38,471 nt of DNA from Streptococcus orisratti DSM 15617 (GTDB taxonomy: Bacteria; Bacillota; Bacilli; Lactobacillales; Streptococcaceae). Every line of letters starts with the position of its first letter. The stretch's first letter is position 1. The position numbers and the translations under genes are program-made. The stretch lies in NCBI RefSeq assembly GCF_000380105.1, contig NZ_KB904461.1:3361-41831 (forward strand), given 5' to 3'. Below, in pieces: positions 14,676 through 23,794 of the stretch. Under the pieces are notes generated by a model. It was given only the letters and a program-made list of their open reading frames with translations, had not been told where the DNA came from and ran no database searches.

Positions 14676-14707
14676 AAAATCGAATTTCTACTAATTATCG
14701 ATTTTTC
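14676..14707 (+). terminator. rpsA terminator
   Basis: AAAATCGA and TCGATTTT form an 8-bp stem. Outer GGTGGGA and TCTCCCTCC segments can pair as well. It lies 35 bases after the rpsA stop. Confidence 0.7.
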
Positions 14708-14746
14708 TCCCTCCTTTTCTTTTATGTTATAGTATAATGATACTAT

Positions 14747-14818
14747 CCATCCTTAGTGTAATGGATATCACACAAGATTCCGGTTCTTGTGATGGGGGTT
14801 CGATTCCCTCAGGATGGA
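14747..14818 (+). tRNA. tRNA-Arg (anticodon CCG)
   Basis: The 72-base gene has the acceptor pair CCATCCT/AGGATGG with discriminator A, an anticodon loop TTCCGGT (CCG) and a T-loop TTCGATT. A perfect TATAAT at 14733-14738 precedes it. Its 3' end forms one copy of a 16-bp direct repeat that marks the site of an old integration. Confidence 0.95.
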
Positions 14819-14823
14819 TAAAA
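14808..14823. repeat. att-like direct repeat, tRNA copy
   Basis: CTCAGGATGGATAAAA covers the last T-stem bases, the 3' acceptor arm and five bases beyond tRNA-Arg. An identical copy lies at 15416-15431, on the far side of the integrase fragment. Tyrosine integrases commonly use tRNA 3' ends as attachment sites. Confidence 0.8.
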
Positions 14824-14873
14824 TATAGCAGAAAACCCTTGTAAATCAAGGGTTTTCTGCTATATTTTTCCCT
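14820..14873 (+). terminator. Very strong hairpin terminator after tRNA-Arg
   Basis: The arms at 14820-14841 and 14847-14868 are perfectly complementary over 22 bp around a 5-base loop (TAAAT), followed by Ts. The stem also encodes the last codons of the integrase on the other strand (stop at 14846-14848). Confidence 0.88.
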
Positions 14874-15415
14874 AATTCTGCCCCAAAAATATTTCTAACC
14901 CTGCCATTATTTTCTTGTTTTGACTCTTCGAGCAAATGGGCATAAACTGATAAAGTGGTGTTTAAGTCTTTATGTCCAATCAATTTTGATATTGCAAATA
15001 GCTCCACGCCTTGAGAAATGAGATAAGAAACATAAGTATATCGTAAACTATGAACGTGGACATCACGTCCAACTAATCGCTTAAGTGCTTTGTTTGCGGC
15101 CGTGTTCGATAGCCCTTCGATGATCCTTTGAACAGGTCGGAATGTGGCTATATATTCATCTAACAGCTTGATAGTTTCTTGGCTGATTGGAACATCTCGC
15201 AAGCTTGAGGGGTTTTTAGTTGGCGCATAGCCTTTACTTTTACCGTAAACTTTGTAAGTTTTGGTGATATGGATTAGTTTGTTATCTCTGTCTATATCTG
15301 TTAAGTCAACTCCCATAGCTTCAGAAAAACGTAAACCAGTGACAGCGATTAGATGGATAGCTACACGCGATTTATGCAAAGGTTTTTTGCTGGAGATTTT
15401 GACAAAATTTAGATA
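14846..15415 (-). pseudogene. Tyrosine-recombinase integrase, N-terminally truncated
   Basis: About 190 residues of a phage/ICE-type tyrosine integrase remain, essentially the catalytic domain. The active-site set is intact: Arg in VTGLRFSEA, Lys in YAPTKN, His-x-x-Arg in HSLRYTYVSYL, His in IGHKDLNTTLSVYAHL and the nucleophile Tyr in that same motif. Full-length relatives are about 380 residues, so the arm-binding and core-binding domains are missing. The only possible starts are weak (a TTG at 15379). The open frame runs on through the 16-bp att-like repeat to about 15472, beyond which a stop occurs. It points towards tRNA-Arg, as integrases of tRNA-targeting elements usually do. It is very probably inactive. 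Confidence 0.85.
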
Positions 15416-15431
15416 CTCAGGATGGATAAAA
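15416..15431. repeat. att-like direct repeat, distal copy
   Basis: This is identical to the 16 bases at the tRNA-Arg 3' end. It lies exactly where the integrase homology is cut short, so it is the likely far end of the collapsed element. Confidence 0.75.
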
Positions 15432-15475
15432 GGATCATCATTAACTGTAGTAGATTGATGATGAGTTAATATTTA

Positions 15476-15507
15476 GTGAGAACGAAGACGTTCTCGCTTT
15501 TTTTCTT
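15476..15507 (+). terminator. Terminator beyond the integrase remnant
   Basis: GAGAACG-AAGA-CGTTCTC with one more G-U and one G-C pair outside, then GCTTTTTTTC. It is a strong rho-independent terminator with no gene just upstream on this strand. It may originally have followed the tRNA-Arg transcript before the insertion. Confidence 0.8.
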
Positions 15508-15621
15508 TTTAACAATGAGAATTCTTTGAAACACTGCTCATAATTATAAAATTGGATAAATGGTTATAAGGATGAATCGGGATGATAGTTTGGGATTGTT
15601 CTTGTTTCAGTTGACTATAAT

Positions 15622-15668
15622 CAAAAAAACACGTTCTCCGTGATAAATTAATGATTATGGAGAGCGTG
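15622..15668 (-). terminator. Terminator of the polysaccharide deacetylase gene
   Basis: On the minus strand CACGCTCTCC and GGAGAACGTG pair over 10 bp with one wobble and a large loop, followed by a run of seven T residues. It starts 13 bases after the stop. Confidence 0.7.
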
Positions 15669-15680
15669 GAGTCAAAATGG

Positions 15681-16610
15681 TTACGAAATTGTGGCTAACA
15701 AGGTATCAGCAGTAGTAGTTGGCAAGATTCGTACTCTATTAAGTGAAAGAAGTCCATTATTGATATTGGCTATTCCTTCGTTGGTAGTTACTCCTAGTTT
15801 GTAGTCTAGGTTTGAAGCCAGTTCAAGCGTGGTATCAGAGTAACGACCAGCGGGATAGGCAATTGCAATAGTGTCTTGGTTAAGGTTTTGATCAAGATAG
15901 ACTTTAGATTCTTTCATTTCGTTTTTTTGTGTTTCAGCACTTTGAACGGATAAATCTGGATGATTAACGGTATGATCTTGGAAGGACATACCATGTTTTT
16001 TCATGTCAAGCATTTGTTCTAGAGAAAGATTGCCAGAATTTCCGACAGTTCCAGTGATAACATTGTTTGTTGCCTTGGCCTTATATTTTTTTAAAATGGG
16101 GTAGGCAATATCGTGAAAGTCCCACAAGCTATCGTCGAAAGTTAACCAGATAATTTTGTTGTTGCCATTTGGTAAGACATTTTCAGTGAATACTCTATAA
16201 GCTTCTTCGGGTGTTAAGAAATAATAGCCCTCTTGTGCTAAACATTGAATGTGACTTTCAAAAGTTATCGGATCAACTATCAAATTAGCGTTAGCTGCTT
16301 CTTCAGGTGCAATATTATGAATGGCATGATACATTAAAATAGGAACTGAAACTGTTTCATTCACCTTTTTCCATTCAACTGTATCAGTATTAGTATTTTG
16401 CTTGGATGAATTAGTAGGTGTTGTGGAAGCTTTTTGATTTTGTATTTTGCTAATTTTTGTTGAAGAAGCTGAGTTGTTAAGAGAAATTTTCCTATCTTTG
16501 AGAGTGAATACCAAAAAAGCAATAGACAATACGCAAGCAAATAAAAGGAAGAGGTTAAGAATTAGCCAGAATGAGTTTGGTTTATGACGACGATGATTTC
16601 TTTTTTTCAT
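15681..16610 (-). CDS. Membrane-anchored polysaccharide deacetylase
   Basis: This 309-residue protein has a basic cytoplasmic N-terminus, one membrane anchor (about residues 14-36), a Ser/Thr/Asn-rich linker to about residue 80 and an extracellular NodB-type carbohydrate esterase 4 domain. Motifs are MYHAIH (93-98), the catalytic/metal pair in TFDD (Asp159, Asp160), the zinc ligands His213 and His217 in DHTVNH, and YPAGRYS (252-258). Enzymes of this kind remove acetyl groups from surface glycans or peptidoglycan GlcNAc. It is shorter than pneumococcal PgdA and nearer the IcaB-like layout, so the substrate is uncertain. It stands alone, with its own terminator. Confidence 0.88.
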   Translation of the reverse strand: MKKRNHRRHKPNSFWLILNLFLLFACVLSIAFLVFTLKDRKISLNNSASSTKISKIQNQKASTTPTNSSKQNTNTDTVEWKKVNETVSVPILMYHAIHNIAPEEAANANLIVDPITFESHIQCLAQEGYYFLTPEEAYRVFTENVLPNGNNKIIWLTFDDSLWDFHDIAYPILKKYKAKATNNVITGTVGNSGNLSLEQMLDMKKHGMSFQDHTVNHPDLSVQSAETQKNEMKESKVYLDQNLNQDTIAIAYPAGRYSDTTLELASNLDYKLGVTTNEGIANINNGLLSLNRVRILPTTTADTLLATIS

Positions 16611-16648
16611 AAAAATCTCCTAAAAATATGGTTGGTATTGATTAAATA

Positions 16649-16749
16649 ATACTCTTGGAAAATCAAATTTATTATTGACGTGATTTGATGAACTTCAATT
16701 TTATCTATGCTTATATTTCTTATTTATAACTTTGGTTTTCATTGAGTAT
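16649..16749. repeat. BOX-like repeat element, copy 1
   Basis: The element runs from ATACTCTTGGAAAATCAAA to TTTGGTTTTCATTGAGTAT, whose ends are inverted copies (15 of 19 positions). Pneumococcal BOX elements begin with TACTCTTCGAAAATC and end with GATTTTCATTGAGTA, so the match to boxA and boxC ends is close. The interior shares TTGATGAACT and a TTTTATC/TTCTATC stretch with the second copy at 29680-29783. It lies between the divergent deacetylase and hom genes. The remaining gap to 16951 holds the hom promoter and a hairpin leader, and no gene. Confidence 0.75.
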
Positions 16750-16844
16750 GATTAGAAAATGATTACTACCTTTTTCTATTGTATCATTTTTAACCATAAA
16801 AGTTTATTAATAGGGATATTCTTATCTAAAATATGTTATTTTTC

Positions 16845-16873
16845 TGTAAATTCTGAATAATTTTTGGTATAAT
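16845..16873 (+). promoter_or_regulatory. hom promoter
   Basis: A perfect TATAAT at 16868 is preceded at 17 bases by a weak TGTAAA. Confidence 0.55.
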
Positions 16874-16896
16874 GGAAAAAATGTTTTTATTTTTGG

Positions 16897-16924
16897 AATG
16901 GAAGAGTCTCTCAGCTTTTCCATT
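16897..16924 (+). promoter_or_regulatory. Hairpin in the hom leader
   Basis: AATGGAA and TTCCATT form a 7-bp stem in the transcript leader, about 28 bases before the hom start. No T-box or leader peptide rich in Thr codons is visible. Confidence 0.4.
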
Positions 16925-16951
16925 AAAAATAGTTGAATTGAGGAATTTTAC

Positions 16952-18238
16952 ATGTCTATTAAAATTGGTTTACTTGGTTTTGGTACAGTTGCAAGTGGCA
17001 TTCCCTTTCTTTTAAAAGAAAATGCGGAAAAAATTATTGCAGCTGCTCACAATGACCTTGAAATTGCTAAGGTACTGGTCAAAGATGAGGATGAAAAAAA
17101 TCGCTTAATAGCAGCTGGTCATGACTATCATTTTGTAACAAATGTTGATGAGATTTTGAATGATGCCGATATTCAGATTGTTGTTGAATTGATGGGACGT
17201 ATTGAGCCTGCTCGTACCTTTATTACCAAAGCGCTTGAAGCTGGCAAAAATGTGGTCTCGGCAAATAAAGATTTGATTGCGACACATGGGAAAGAGTTGA
17301 TTTCTCTAGCGCAAGCTAAAGGTGTTGCCTTTTACTACGAAGCTGCGGTTGCTGGTGGCATTCCAATTTTACGCACTTTGGCAAATTCACTGACATCTGA
17401 CAAGGTTACTCGTATCTTGGGGGTACTTAATGGAACATCGAATTTTATGATGACCAAGATGGTTGACGAAGGTTGGACTTACGAGGCTGCACTTAGAACT
17501 GCTCAGGAACTTGGTTACGCTGAAAGCGATCCAACAAATGATGTAGAAGGGATTGATGCAGCTTATAAGGCTGTCATTCTCAGCCAATTTGGTTTTGGAA
17601 TGACTGTAGACTTTGATCAAGTCTCTCACAAAGGAATTACAACCATTACACCAGATGATGTAGCAGTAGCGCAAGAATTAGGCTATGTCATTAAATTGGT
17701 CGGAGATATTCGTGAAGTTGCTTCAGGAATTTCAGCAGAAGTGGCTCCTACCTTCCTTCCAGAAAATCATCCTCTTGCTAGTGTTAATGGTGTTATGAAT
17801 GCAGTCTTTGTTGAGTCTATTGGTATCGGTGAGTCTATGTACTACGGCCCAGGAGCAGGTCAAAAGCCTACTGCAACCTCTGTAGTGGCTGATATTATTC
17901 GTATTGCCCGTCGCTTGAGTGATGGTAATGTTGGTAAAGCATTCAATGAATTTGCTCGTGAAACAAGATTGGCTGATTCAGCAGATGTTTTCGCTAAATA
18001 TTATTTTGCTATCAATGTTCCTGATAAGAGTGGTCAAATTCTTCGTCTAGCTGAAATTTTTAATACAGAAGATATTTCATTTGAACAAGTTTTACAACAA
18101 AAAGCAAACGGTGAAGAAGCCCGTGTTGTTATTATTACCCATGAACTCAGCAAAACGCAGCTTGAGTCAGTGATTGCTAAGTTGAACGCAGTTGAAGATT
18201 TTCAAGTGGTGAATACCCTTAAAGTTTTAGGTGATTAG
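16952..18238 (+). CDS. hom: Homoserine dehydrogenase
   Basis: This 428-residue NAD(P)-dependent enzyme reduces aspartate semialdehyde to homoserine, the branch point to threonine and methionine. The Rossmann start is [12 protein letters not shown]. The central catalytic domain has [27 protein letters not shown] and a [18 protein letters not shown] segment. The C-terminal ACT domain from about residue 350 ([18 protein letters not shown]) suggests feedback control by threonine. thrB follows after 43 bases, forming a hom-thrB operon. Confidence 0.96.
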   Translation: MSIKIGLLGFGTVASGIPFLLKENAEKIIAAAHNDLEIAKVLVKDEDEKNRLIAAGHDYHFVTNVDEILNDADIQIVVELMGRIEPARTFITKALEAGKNVVSANKDLIATHGKELISLAQAKGVAFYYEAAVAGGIPILRTLANSLTSDKVTRILGVLNGTSNFMMTKMVDEGWTYEAALRTAQELGYAESDPTNDVEGIDAAYKAVILSQFGFGMTVDFDQVSHKGITTITPDDVAVAQELGYVIKLVGDIREVASGISAEVAPTFLPENHPLASVNGVMNAVFVESIGIGESMYYGPGAGQKPTATSVVADIIRIARRLSDGNVGKAFNEFARETRLADSADVFAKYYFAINVPDKSGQILRLAEIFNTEDISFEQVLQQKANGEEARVVIITHELSKTQLESVIAKLNAVEDFQVVNTLKVLGD

Positions 18239-18281
18239 TTTGATTAGATAAAAGGAATTTTCTGTGACTTAGGAGAAACTC

Positions 18282-19148
18282 ATGAAAATTATTGTACCTG
18301 CAACGTCTGCCAATATTGGTCCTGGTTTTGACTCAGTTGGTGTTGCTCTTTCAAAATACCTTGAAATTGTGATTATGGAGCCATCTAAAGATTGGTTTAT
18401 TGAGCATGACTTGGGAGAAAATATTCCAACCGATGCCTCCAATCTTTTGATTAAAACAGCACTTCGGGTCACGTCAACTATACAACCACATCGGATTAAG
18501 ATGATCTCTGATGTGCCCTTGGCTAGAGGACTAGGCTCATCAAGTTCTGTTATTGTAGCGGGTATTGAACTCGCTAATCAGTTGGCAAATTTGAACTTGA
18601 CAGCTGATGAAAAATTAGCAATTGCAACTGAAATTGAAGGTCATCCAGATAATGTTGCGCCAGCTATTTTTGGGAATCTGGTTATCTCTAGTTATCTGAA
18701 TCAGAAAGTCAGTAGCATTGTGGCTGATTTTCCAGAAACAGCTTTTATTGCCTTTATTCCGAATTATGAGCTAAAGACGAGTGATAGTCGTGGTGTCCTC
18801 CCTAGTGAACTCAGCTATAAAGAAGCTGTTGCGGCTTCTTCAGTTGCTAATGTGGCAATCGCTGCGCTATTGACAGGAGACTTAGTGAAAGCAGGTCAAG
18901 CTATTCAGGGCGACCTTTTCCATGAACGTTTCCGTCAACAGTTAGTTAAGGAGTTTTCACCAATTAAAGCTCTAGCCAAAAAAGAAGGTGCCTATGCAAC
19001 GTATTTGTCTGGTGCTGGTCCAACAGTAATGGTTTTGGCTAGCAAGGACAAAGAAGAAACCATTTTAGCAGGTCTAAAGGCATTGCAGTTAGATGGACAA
19101 GTATGCTCTTTGCGTGTGGATACTAACGGTGTTATTGTAGAAGATTGA
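18282..19148 (+). CDS. thrB: Homoserine kinase
   Basis: This 288-residue GHMP-family kinase makes O-phosphohomoserine from homoserine and ATP. It shows the N-terminal [16 protein letters not shown], the phosphate-binding loop [16 protein letters not shown] and the C-terminal [10 protein letters not shown]. It follows hom on the same strand with an AGGAGAAA ribosome-binding site. The threonine synthase gene is not in this window. Confidence 0.96.
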   Translation: MKIIVPATSANIGPGFDSVGVALSKYLEIVIMEPSKDWFIEHDLGENIPTDASNLLIKTALRVTSTIQPHRIKMISDVPLARGLGSSSSVIVAGIELANQLANLNLTADEKLAIATEIEGHPDNVAPAIFGNLVISSYLNQKVSSIVADFPETAFIAFIPNYELKTSDSRGVLPSELSYKEAVAASSVANVAIAALLTGDLVKAGQAIQGDLFHERFRQQLVKEFSPIKALAKKEGAYATYLSGAGPTVMVLASKDKEETILAGLKALQLDGQVCSLRVDTNGVIVED

Positions 19149-19261
19149 TTTTTAAGAATTTTTAAAATCTAGTTTTCATCTTCTATGAAGGGCGTTCTAA
19201 CTAGTTTTAGAATGGCTAACAAGTGACTTTTACTTTGAATAAGTATATGAAATGAAAAAAG

Positions 19262-19288
19262 AACTCTTGATTTTGGTCAAGGGTTTTC
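19262..19288 (+). terminator. thrB terminator
   Basis: AACTCTTGA-TTTTGG-TCAAGGGTT is a 9-bp stem with one G-U pair, followed by a short T-run. It ends about 16 bases before the pabB start, so any pabB promoter must lie within or upstream of it. Confidence 0.6.
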
Positions 19289-19303
19289 TGATGAGGAGAA
19301 AGA

Positions 19304-21022
19304 ATGCACAAACAAACTGTTGTTGATTTCAAAGATTTGGGACAGCGTTTGGTTTTTAAAAATCCCTTACGTGAGTTAATCGCAGAGCGTTTAGAGGAAG
19401 TTGTTCCTGTCTTAAGGAAAGTAGAAAGCTATCAAAAACAAGGGTATTATGTAGTTGGTTACCTTTCTTACGAAGCCAGTAAGGCTTTCGAGCCTAAATG
19501 TCAGGTTCACCAAAGGCAGTTGTCAGGTGAGTATTGTGCTTATTTTACTGTCCATGAGACCGCTGTTCAAGATATATTTCCTTTAACCTACAATGATGTT
19601 GTAATGCCAAAGCACTGGGATAATTTGACTAGCAAAAAAGTTTATGAGGAAGCTATTTCAGAAATTCATCATCAGATTAGGCATGGAAATACCTATCAAG
19701 TAAATTACACGGTTCAGTTGAAAAGTGAAGTAGAAACAGACAGCTTTGCTATTTACAATAGACTTGTTGTTGAGCAAGGGGCAGCTTACAATATTTATGT
19801 AGCGCACGATGATTTTGCGGTGGTTTCGGCTAGTCCAGAATTATTTTTTGAGAAAAAGCAACGCGTGTTGAGAACACGTCCGATGAAAGGAACGACCAAA
19901 CGCGGGAAAAATAGTTCTGAAGATTTAGCTCAAAGAAATTGGCTAGAACAGGATGTCAAAAACCGTGCAGAAAATATGATGATTGTGGATTTGCTGAGAA
20001 ACGATATGGGCCGTATTTCTGAGATTGGTAGCGTTACGGTCACTAAACTTTGTCAGCTTGAGCGCTATTCAACGGTCTGGCAGATGACATCAACCATTGA
20101 AAGTCATTTAAAAACTGATACGGATTTGGTAGATGTTTTTACAGCTCTATTTCCCTGTGGTTCTATCACAGGTGCACCCAAATTATCCACAATGGACACC
20201 ATTTATCGTCTAGAGAATGAACCGCGTGGTGTTTACTGTGGAACGGTGGGAATCTGCCTACCAAACGGAGATTGCATTTTTAATGTTGCTATACGAACCT
20301 TGCAGATTTATCGTAGTCAGGCTATTTATGGAGTAGGTGGCGGCATTACCTGGGATAGTCAATGGCAAGATGAATACGAAGAAACATGTCAAAAGAGTGC
20401 TATACTTTATAGGCAGCAAAAACAATTTGACCTGATAACAACTGGAAAAATTTGTGAGGGAAAGCTTACGTTTTTAGAGGAGCATTTGCAACGTCTTTTA
20501 GAATCAAGCGACTATTTTAACTATTCATTTGATAAAGATAAGGCAAGAAGAAATATTGAGGAGGCATTGAAAGGACTTGATAAGCAGCAAAACTATCGTA
20601 TGCGAATCAGACTTGAGAAATCTGGGCAGTTGCACCTTGATACTGAAGAACTTGCAGATCTCCCCAAAACATTTTTGAAAGCAAAGCTTGTGGAGCGAAA
20701 AGTGTTGCTTGACCAACCATTCACTTTTTTCAAGACATCTTATCGGCCGCATATTTCTACACAGGGTAGTGACCAAATCTTTATTTCTCCAGAAGGCTAT
20801 CTTCAAGAAACTTCTATTGCAAATCTCATTTTAGAGATTGATGGGGAATGGTTGACGCCGCCTGCTAAAGTGGGGCTTTTAGAAGGAATTTATCGAAACT
20901 ATCTCATCAAAAGCGGTAAGGTCAAAGAAGTTTTATTGACTAGAGAAGATCTAAAGAAAGCACAACAAGTGTATGCTTGTAACGCTGTTCGTGGCCTTTA
21001 TCCTTTGGAGATTGTTGATTAA
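19304..21022 (+). CDS. pabB: Fused aminodeoxychorismate synthase component I / aminodeoxychorismate lyase (PabB-PabC)
   Basis: This 572-residue protein joins two steps from chorismate to p-aminobenzoate. Residues 1 to about 365 are the chorismate-binding synthase: NTYQVNYT, the RTRPMKGT motif whose lysine marks aminodeoxychorismate synthase (anthranilate synthases have alanine there), and PCGSITGAPK. From about residue 375 to the end is a fold-type IV PLP lyase: TTGKICEGKLTFLEEHLQRL, a probable PLP lysine in FFKTSYRPH, QETSIANLIL and GLLEGIYRNYL. No pabA is present in the window. It supplies p-aminobenzoate to the folate genes just downstream. Confidence 0.94.
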   Translation: MHKQTVVDFKDLGQRLVFKNPLRELIAERLEEVVPVLRKVESYQKQGYYVVGYLSYEASKAFEPKCQVHQRQLSGEYCAYFTVHETAVQDIFPLTYNDVVMPKHWDNLTSKKVYEEAISEIHHQIRHGNTYQVNYTVQLKSEVETDSFAIYNRLVVEQGAAYNIYVAHDDFAVVSASPELFFEKKQRVLRTRPMKGTTKRGKNSSEDLAQRNWLEQDVKNRAENMMIVDLLRNDMGRISEIGSVTVTKLCQLERYSTVWQMTSTIESHLKTDTDLVDVFTALFPCGSITGAPKLSTMDTIYRLENEPRGVYCGTVGICLPNGDCIFNVAIRTLQIYRSQAIYGVGGGITWDSQWQDEYEETCQKSAILYRQQKQFDLITTGKICEGKLTFLEEHLQRLLESSDYFNYSFDKDKARRNIEEALKGLDKQQNYRMRIRLEKSGQLHLDTEELADLPKTFLKAKLVERKVLLDQPFTFFKTSYRPHISTQGSDQIFISPEGYLQETSIANLILEIDGEWLTPPAKVGLLEGIYRNYLIKSGKVKEVLLTREDLKKAQQVYACNAVRGLYPLEIVD

Positions 21023-21082
21023 TAAAACTAATATTTGAATACAAGGATAAAAGTCAGCTTAGTTAGTTTCTAGTCTCTTTCC

Positions 21083-21093
21083 TGTGGTATAAT
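21083..21093 (+). promoter_or_regulatory. folC operon extended -10 promoter
   Basis: TGTGGTATAAT contains a perfect -10 with a TGN extension, 32 bases before the folC ATG. The -35 is weak. It would drive folC-folE-folP-folB-folK. Confidence 0.65.
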
Positions 21094-21125
21094 AGAACTA
21101 ATCTGTTTTTGAAAGAAGTGTCATC

Positions 21126-22397
21126 ATGAATTATCAAGAATGCTTGAATTGGATACATAGTCGTTTAAAATTTGGTATTAAACCAGGCTTGGAACGTATG
21201 CTCTGGATGTTAAATGAACTTGGCAATCCGCAGAATAATTTGTCTGCTGTTCATATTGTCGGAACAAATGGTAAAGGTTCAACAACCAGTTACTTACAAC
21301 ATATTTTCAGTCAAGCTGGCTATCATGTTGGGACATTTACCTCACCTTATATTGTTGACTTTAGAGAACGTATCAGCATTGATGGTGAGATGATTTCCGA
21401 GCCTGATTTTGTAACATTGGTTGAAAAGGTTAAACCGATTGTGGATGCTTTAGATAAAATGCCTGACTTTGAAGCGGCAACGGAATTTGAAGTTATCACT
21501 GTTTTAATGTTTGAATATTTTGGTCACCAGCACCCAGTTGATATTGCTTTTATTGAGGCAGGTATGGGGGGAATATATGATTCTACCAATGTTTTTAAAG
21601 CTCTAGCAGTTATTTGCCCATCTATCGGATTGGATCATCAAGCTGTCCTTGGCAAGACATATAAAGAAATTGCTGCGCAAAAAGTTGGTGTTCTCAAAGA
21701 AGGCGTTCCATTTATTTATGCCAGTGAACGTGAGGATGTCGTTGAAGTATTTGAAAAAAATGCTCAACAAAATAAAAGTCAAACTTACCGCTTAAACAAA
21801 GACTTTCATGTCACCTTACACAAAGGAGGATTTGATTATACCAGCCAGACGGTTCGAATGACGAATGTTCGTCTTTTAATGAAAGGAGAACATCAGGTTA
21901 GCAATGCTAGTCTAGTCATCACTGCAGCTTTGCTCTTGTCGGAAGATTATCCAAAAGTTGATGAAAAAGCCATAAGACAGGGACTTTTGCAAACCAAATG
22001 GGCAGGGCGAACAGAACTGATGGCACCAAATGTCATGATTGATGGAGCACACAATAATGAGAGCATTACTGCATTGGTTGATGTTTTGAAATCTTATAAA
22101 GATAAGAACATCCACATCCTCCTAGCGGCTATTAACACTAAGCCAGTCGATAGTATGCTGTCCATTCTTAGTCAAGTAGCCCCTGTCCAGGTGACGAGTT
22201 TTGATTACCCAACTGCCCTCAACTTGACTGACTATCCAAAAGGTTACCACAGAGTTGAAAAGTGGCAAGATTGGTTGGATGAGATAGATGAGCAGAGTGA
22301 AAAAGATTTTTATATCATTACAGGATCGCTTTATTTTATCTCGCAAGTGAGGCAAGAACTTCTCTCAAGACAGCCAAGACAGAATAAAGAGAAATGA
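21126..22397 (+). CDS. folC: Bifunctional folylpolyglutamate synthase / dihydrofolate synthase
   Basis: This 423-residue Mur-ligase-type enzyme adds glutamate to dihydropteroate or folates using ATP. The P-loop is [14 protein letters not shown] (near residues 39-52), followed by [26 protein letters not shown] and the C-terminal-domain motif [10 protein letters not shown]. It is the first gene of a tight folate operon, and its stop overlaps the folE start in the form ATGA. Whether it has both activities or only one cannot be told. Confidence 0.94.
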   Translation: MNYQECLNWIHSRLKFGIKPGLERMLWMLNELGNPQNNLSAVHIVGTNGKGSTTSYLQHIFSQAGYHVGTFTSPYIVDFRERISIDGEMISEPDFVTLVEKVKPIVDALDKMPDFEAATEFEVITVLMFEYFGHQHPVDIAFIEAGMGGIYDSTNVFKALAVICPSIGLDHQAVLGKTYKEIAAQKVGVLKEGVPFIYASEREDVVEVFEKNAQQNKSQTYRLNKDFHVTLHKGGFDYTSQTVRMTNVRLLMKGEHQVSNASLVITAALLLSEDYPKVDEKAIRQGLLQTKWAGRTELMAPNVMIDGAHNNESITALVDVLKSYKDKNIHILLAAINTKPVDSMLSILSQVAPVQVTSFDYPTALNLTDYPKGYHRVEKWQDWLDEIDEQSEKDFYIITGSLYFISQVRQELLSRQPRQNKEK

Positions 22398-22975
22398 GAT
22401 TACAAAATATGACGAACAATCAAGAAAAACTGGAACAAGCTATCTATCAGTTGTTAGAGGCTTTGGGAGAAAATCCTGAACGAGAGGGGCTTATTGAGAC
22501 TCCTAAACGTGTCGCAAAAATGTACCAAGAAATGTTTTCAGGACTAAATGAGGATCCTAAGGATCAATTTACTGCTGTTTTTACTGAAAATCATGACGAG
22601 GTTGTCTTGGTCAAGGATATTCCTTTTTATTCTATGTGTGAACATCATCTTGTGCCATTTTATGGTGTGGCCCATGTTGCCTATCTGCCAAGTGATGGTC
22701 GCGTCACTGGTCTGAGCAAGCTAGCACGAGCCGTTGAAGTTGCTAGCAAACGTCCTCAACTTCAAGAGCGTCTCAATGCTCAGGTTGCGGATGCTCTTGA
22801 AGAGGCCTTGCAGCCTAAAGGTGTTTTTGTCATGTTGGAAGCAGAGCATATGTGCATGACCATGCGCGGTATCAAAAAGCCTGGTAGTAAAACTGTTACA
22901 ACAGTTGCTAGAGGTATTTTCAAAGATAATCGTGAAGAACGTAAGGAGATACTATCTTTAATTCGTGAGAAGTAA
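22394..22975 (+). CDS. folE: GTP cyclohydrolase I
   Basis: This enzyme converts GTP to dihydroneopterin triphosphate, the first pterin step. It is 193 residues from ATG 22394, which overlaps the folC stop, or 188 residues from a second ATG at 22409; the family starts nearer the latter. Zinc ligands are visible in [12 protein letters not shown] and [21 protein letters not shown] and [16 protein letters not shown] complete the active-site pattern. Translation is probably coupled with folC. Confidence 0.96.
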   Translation: MRLQNMTNNQEKLEQAIYQLLEALGENPEREGLIETPKRVAKMYQEMFSGLNEDPKDQFTAVFTENHDEVVLVKDIPFYSMCEHHLVPFYGVAHVAYLPSDGRVTGLSKLARAVEVASKRPQLQERLNAQVADALEEALQPKGVFVMLEAEHMCMTMRGIKKPGSKTVTTVARGIFKDNREERKEILSLIREK

Positions 22976-22984
22976 GGAGAAACT

Positions 22985-23785
22985 ATGAAAATTGGAAAAC
23001 ATGATATTTCAGGAAATGCTTGTATTATGGGTGTTTTGAACGTGACACCTGATTCTTTTTCTGATGGGGGGCATTACACTGAGATTGAACAGGCTTTGGC
23101 ACAGGTTGCTAAAATGGTAGAAGAAGGTGCCAAAATTATTGATGTTGGTGGAGAATCAACACGACCTGGATACACTTTTGTAGAGACAGAGGAAGAGATT
23201 ACACGTGTAGTTCCTGTTATCAAGGCGATTAAGGAGCGCTTTGATGTCTTGGTCAGTATTGACACTTATAAAACAGAAACTGCACGTGCTGCATTAGAAG
23301 CTGGAGCTGATATTCTTAATGATGTTTGGGCGGGACTCTATGATGGTCAGATGTTGGCCTTAGCGGCTGAAAAAAATGTTCCTATCATTTTAATGCACAA
23401 CCAAGATGAGGAGAGTTATCAAAATATCACGTTAGAAGTCTGCGACTTTTTGAATAAACGAGCTCAAGCTGCATTAGAAGCTGGAGTTGCTAGGGAAAAT
23501 ATTTGGATTGATCCTGGCTTTGGTTTTGCCAAAAATGTTGAGCAAAATATAGACTTACTTAAAGGGCTAGATAAGGTTTGTCAGCTAGGTTATCCTGTCC
23601 TTTTTGGTATTTCTCGTAAACGTGTAGTGGACTATCTTCTTGGAGGCGATACTGCCGCTTTGGAGAGAGATATGGGGACAGCGGCTCTTTCTGCTTGGGC
23701 TATCAGTAAAGGATGTCAGATCGTTCGCGTTCATAATGTTGATCTTAACCGCGACATTGTTAAGGTTATTAGCCAATTAATTTAG
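22985..23785 (+). CDS. folP: Dihydropteroate synthase
   Basis: This 266-residue TIM-barrel enzyme condenses p-aminobenzoate with hydroxymethyl-dihydropterin diphosphate. It is the target of sulfonamides. Motifs are MGVLNVTPDSFSDGG, DVGGESTRPG (pterin/diphosphate loop), SIDTYKTE, ILNDVW, DPGFGFAK and GISRKR. AAGGAGAAAC precedes the start, nine bases after folE. I see no obvious insertion in the sulfonamide-resistance loops. Confidence 0.97.
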   Translation: MKIGKHDISGNACIMGVLNVTPDSFSDGGHYTEIEQALAQVAKMVEEGAKIIDVGGESTRPGYTFVETEEEITRVVPVIKAIKERFDVLVSIDTYKTETARAALEAGADILNDVWAGLYDGQMLALAAEKNVPIILMHNQDEESYQNITLEVCDFLNKRAQAALEAGVARENIWIDPGFGFAKNVEQNIDLLKGLDKVCQLGYPVLFGISRKRVVDYLLGGDTAALERDMGTAALSAWAISKGCQIVRVHNVDLNRDIVKVISQLI

Positions 23786-23794
23786 GAGACGGAA

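Noticed and set aside
15508..15621. Small gene of 28 codons between the terminators
   Set aside because: An ATG with a poor GGAT site opens a short frame, but the peptide has no recognisable features and it runs into the opposing terminator. Chance is more likely.
16874..16951. T-box or Thr-rich leader peptide before hom
   Set aside because: The leader is too short for a T-box, lacks the T-box sequence, and contains no small open frame rich in threonine codons.
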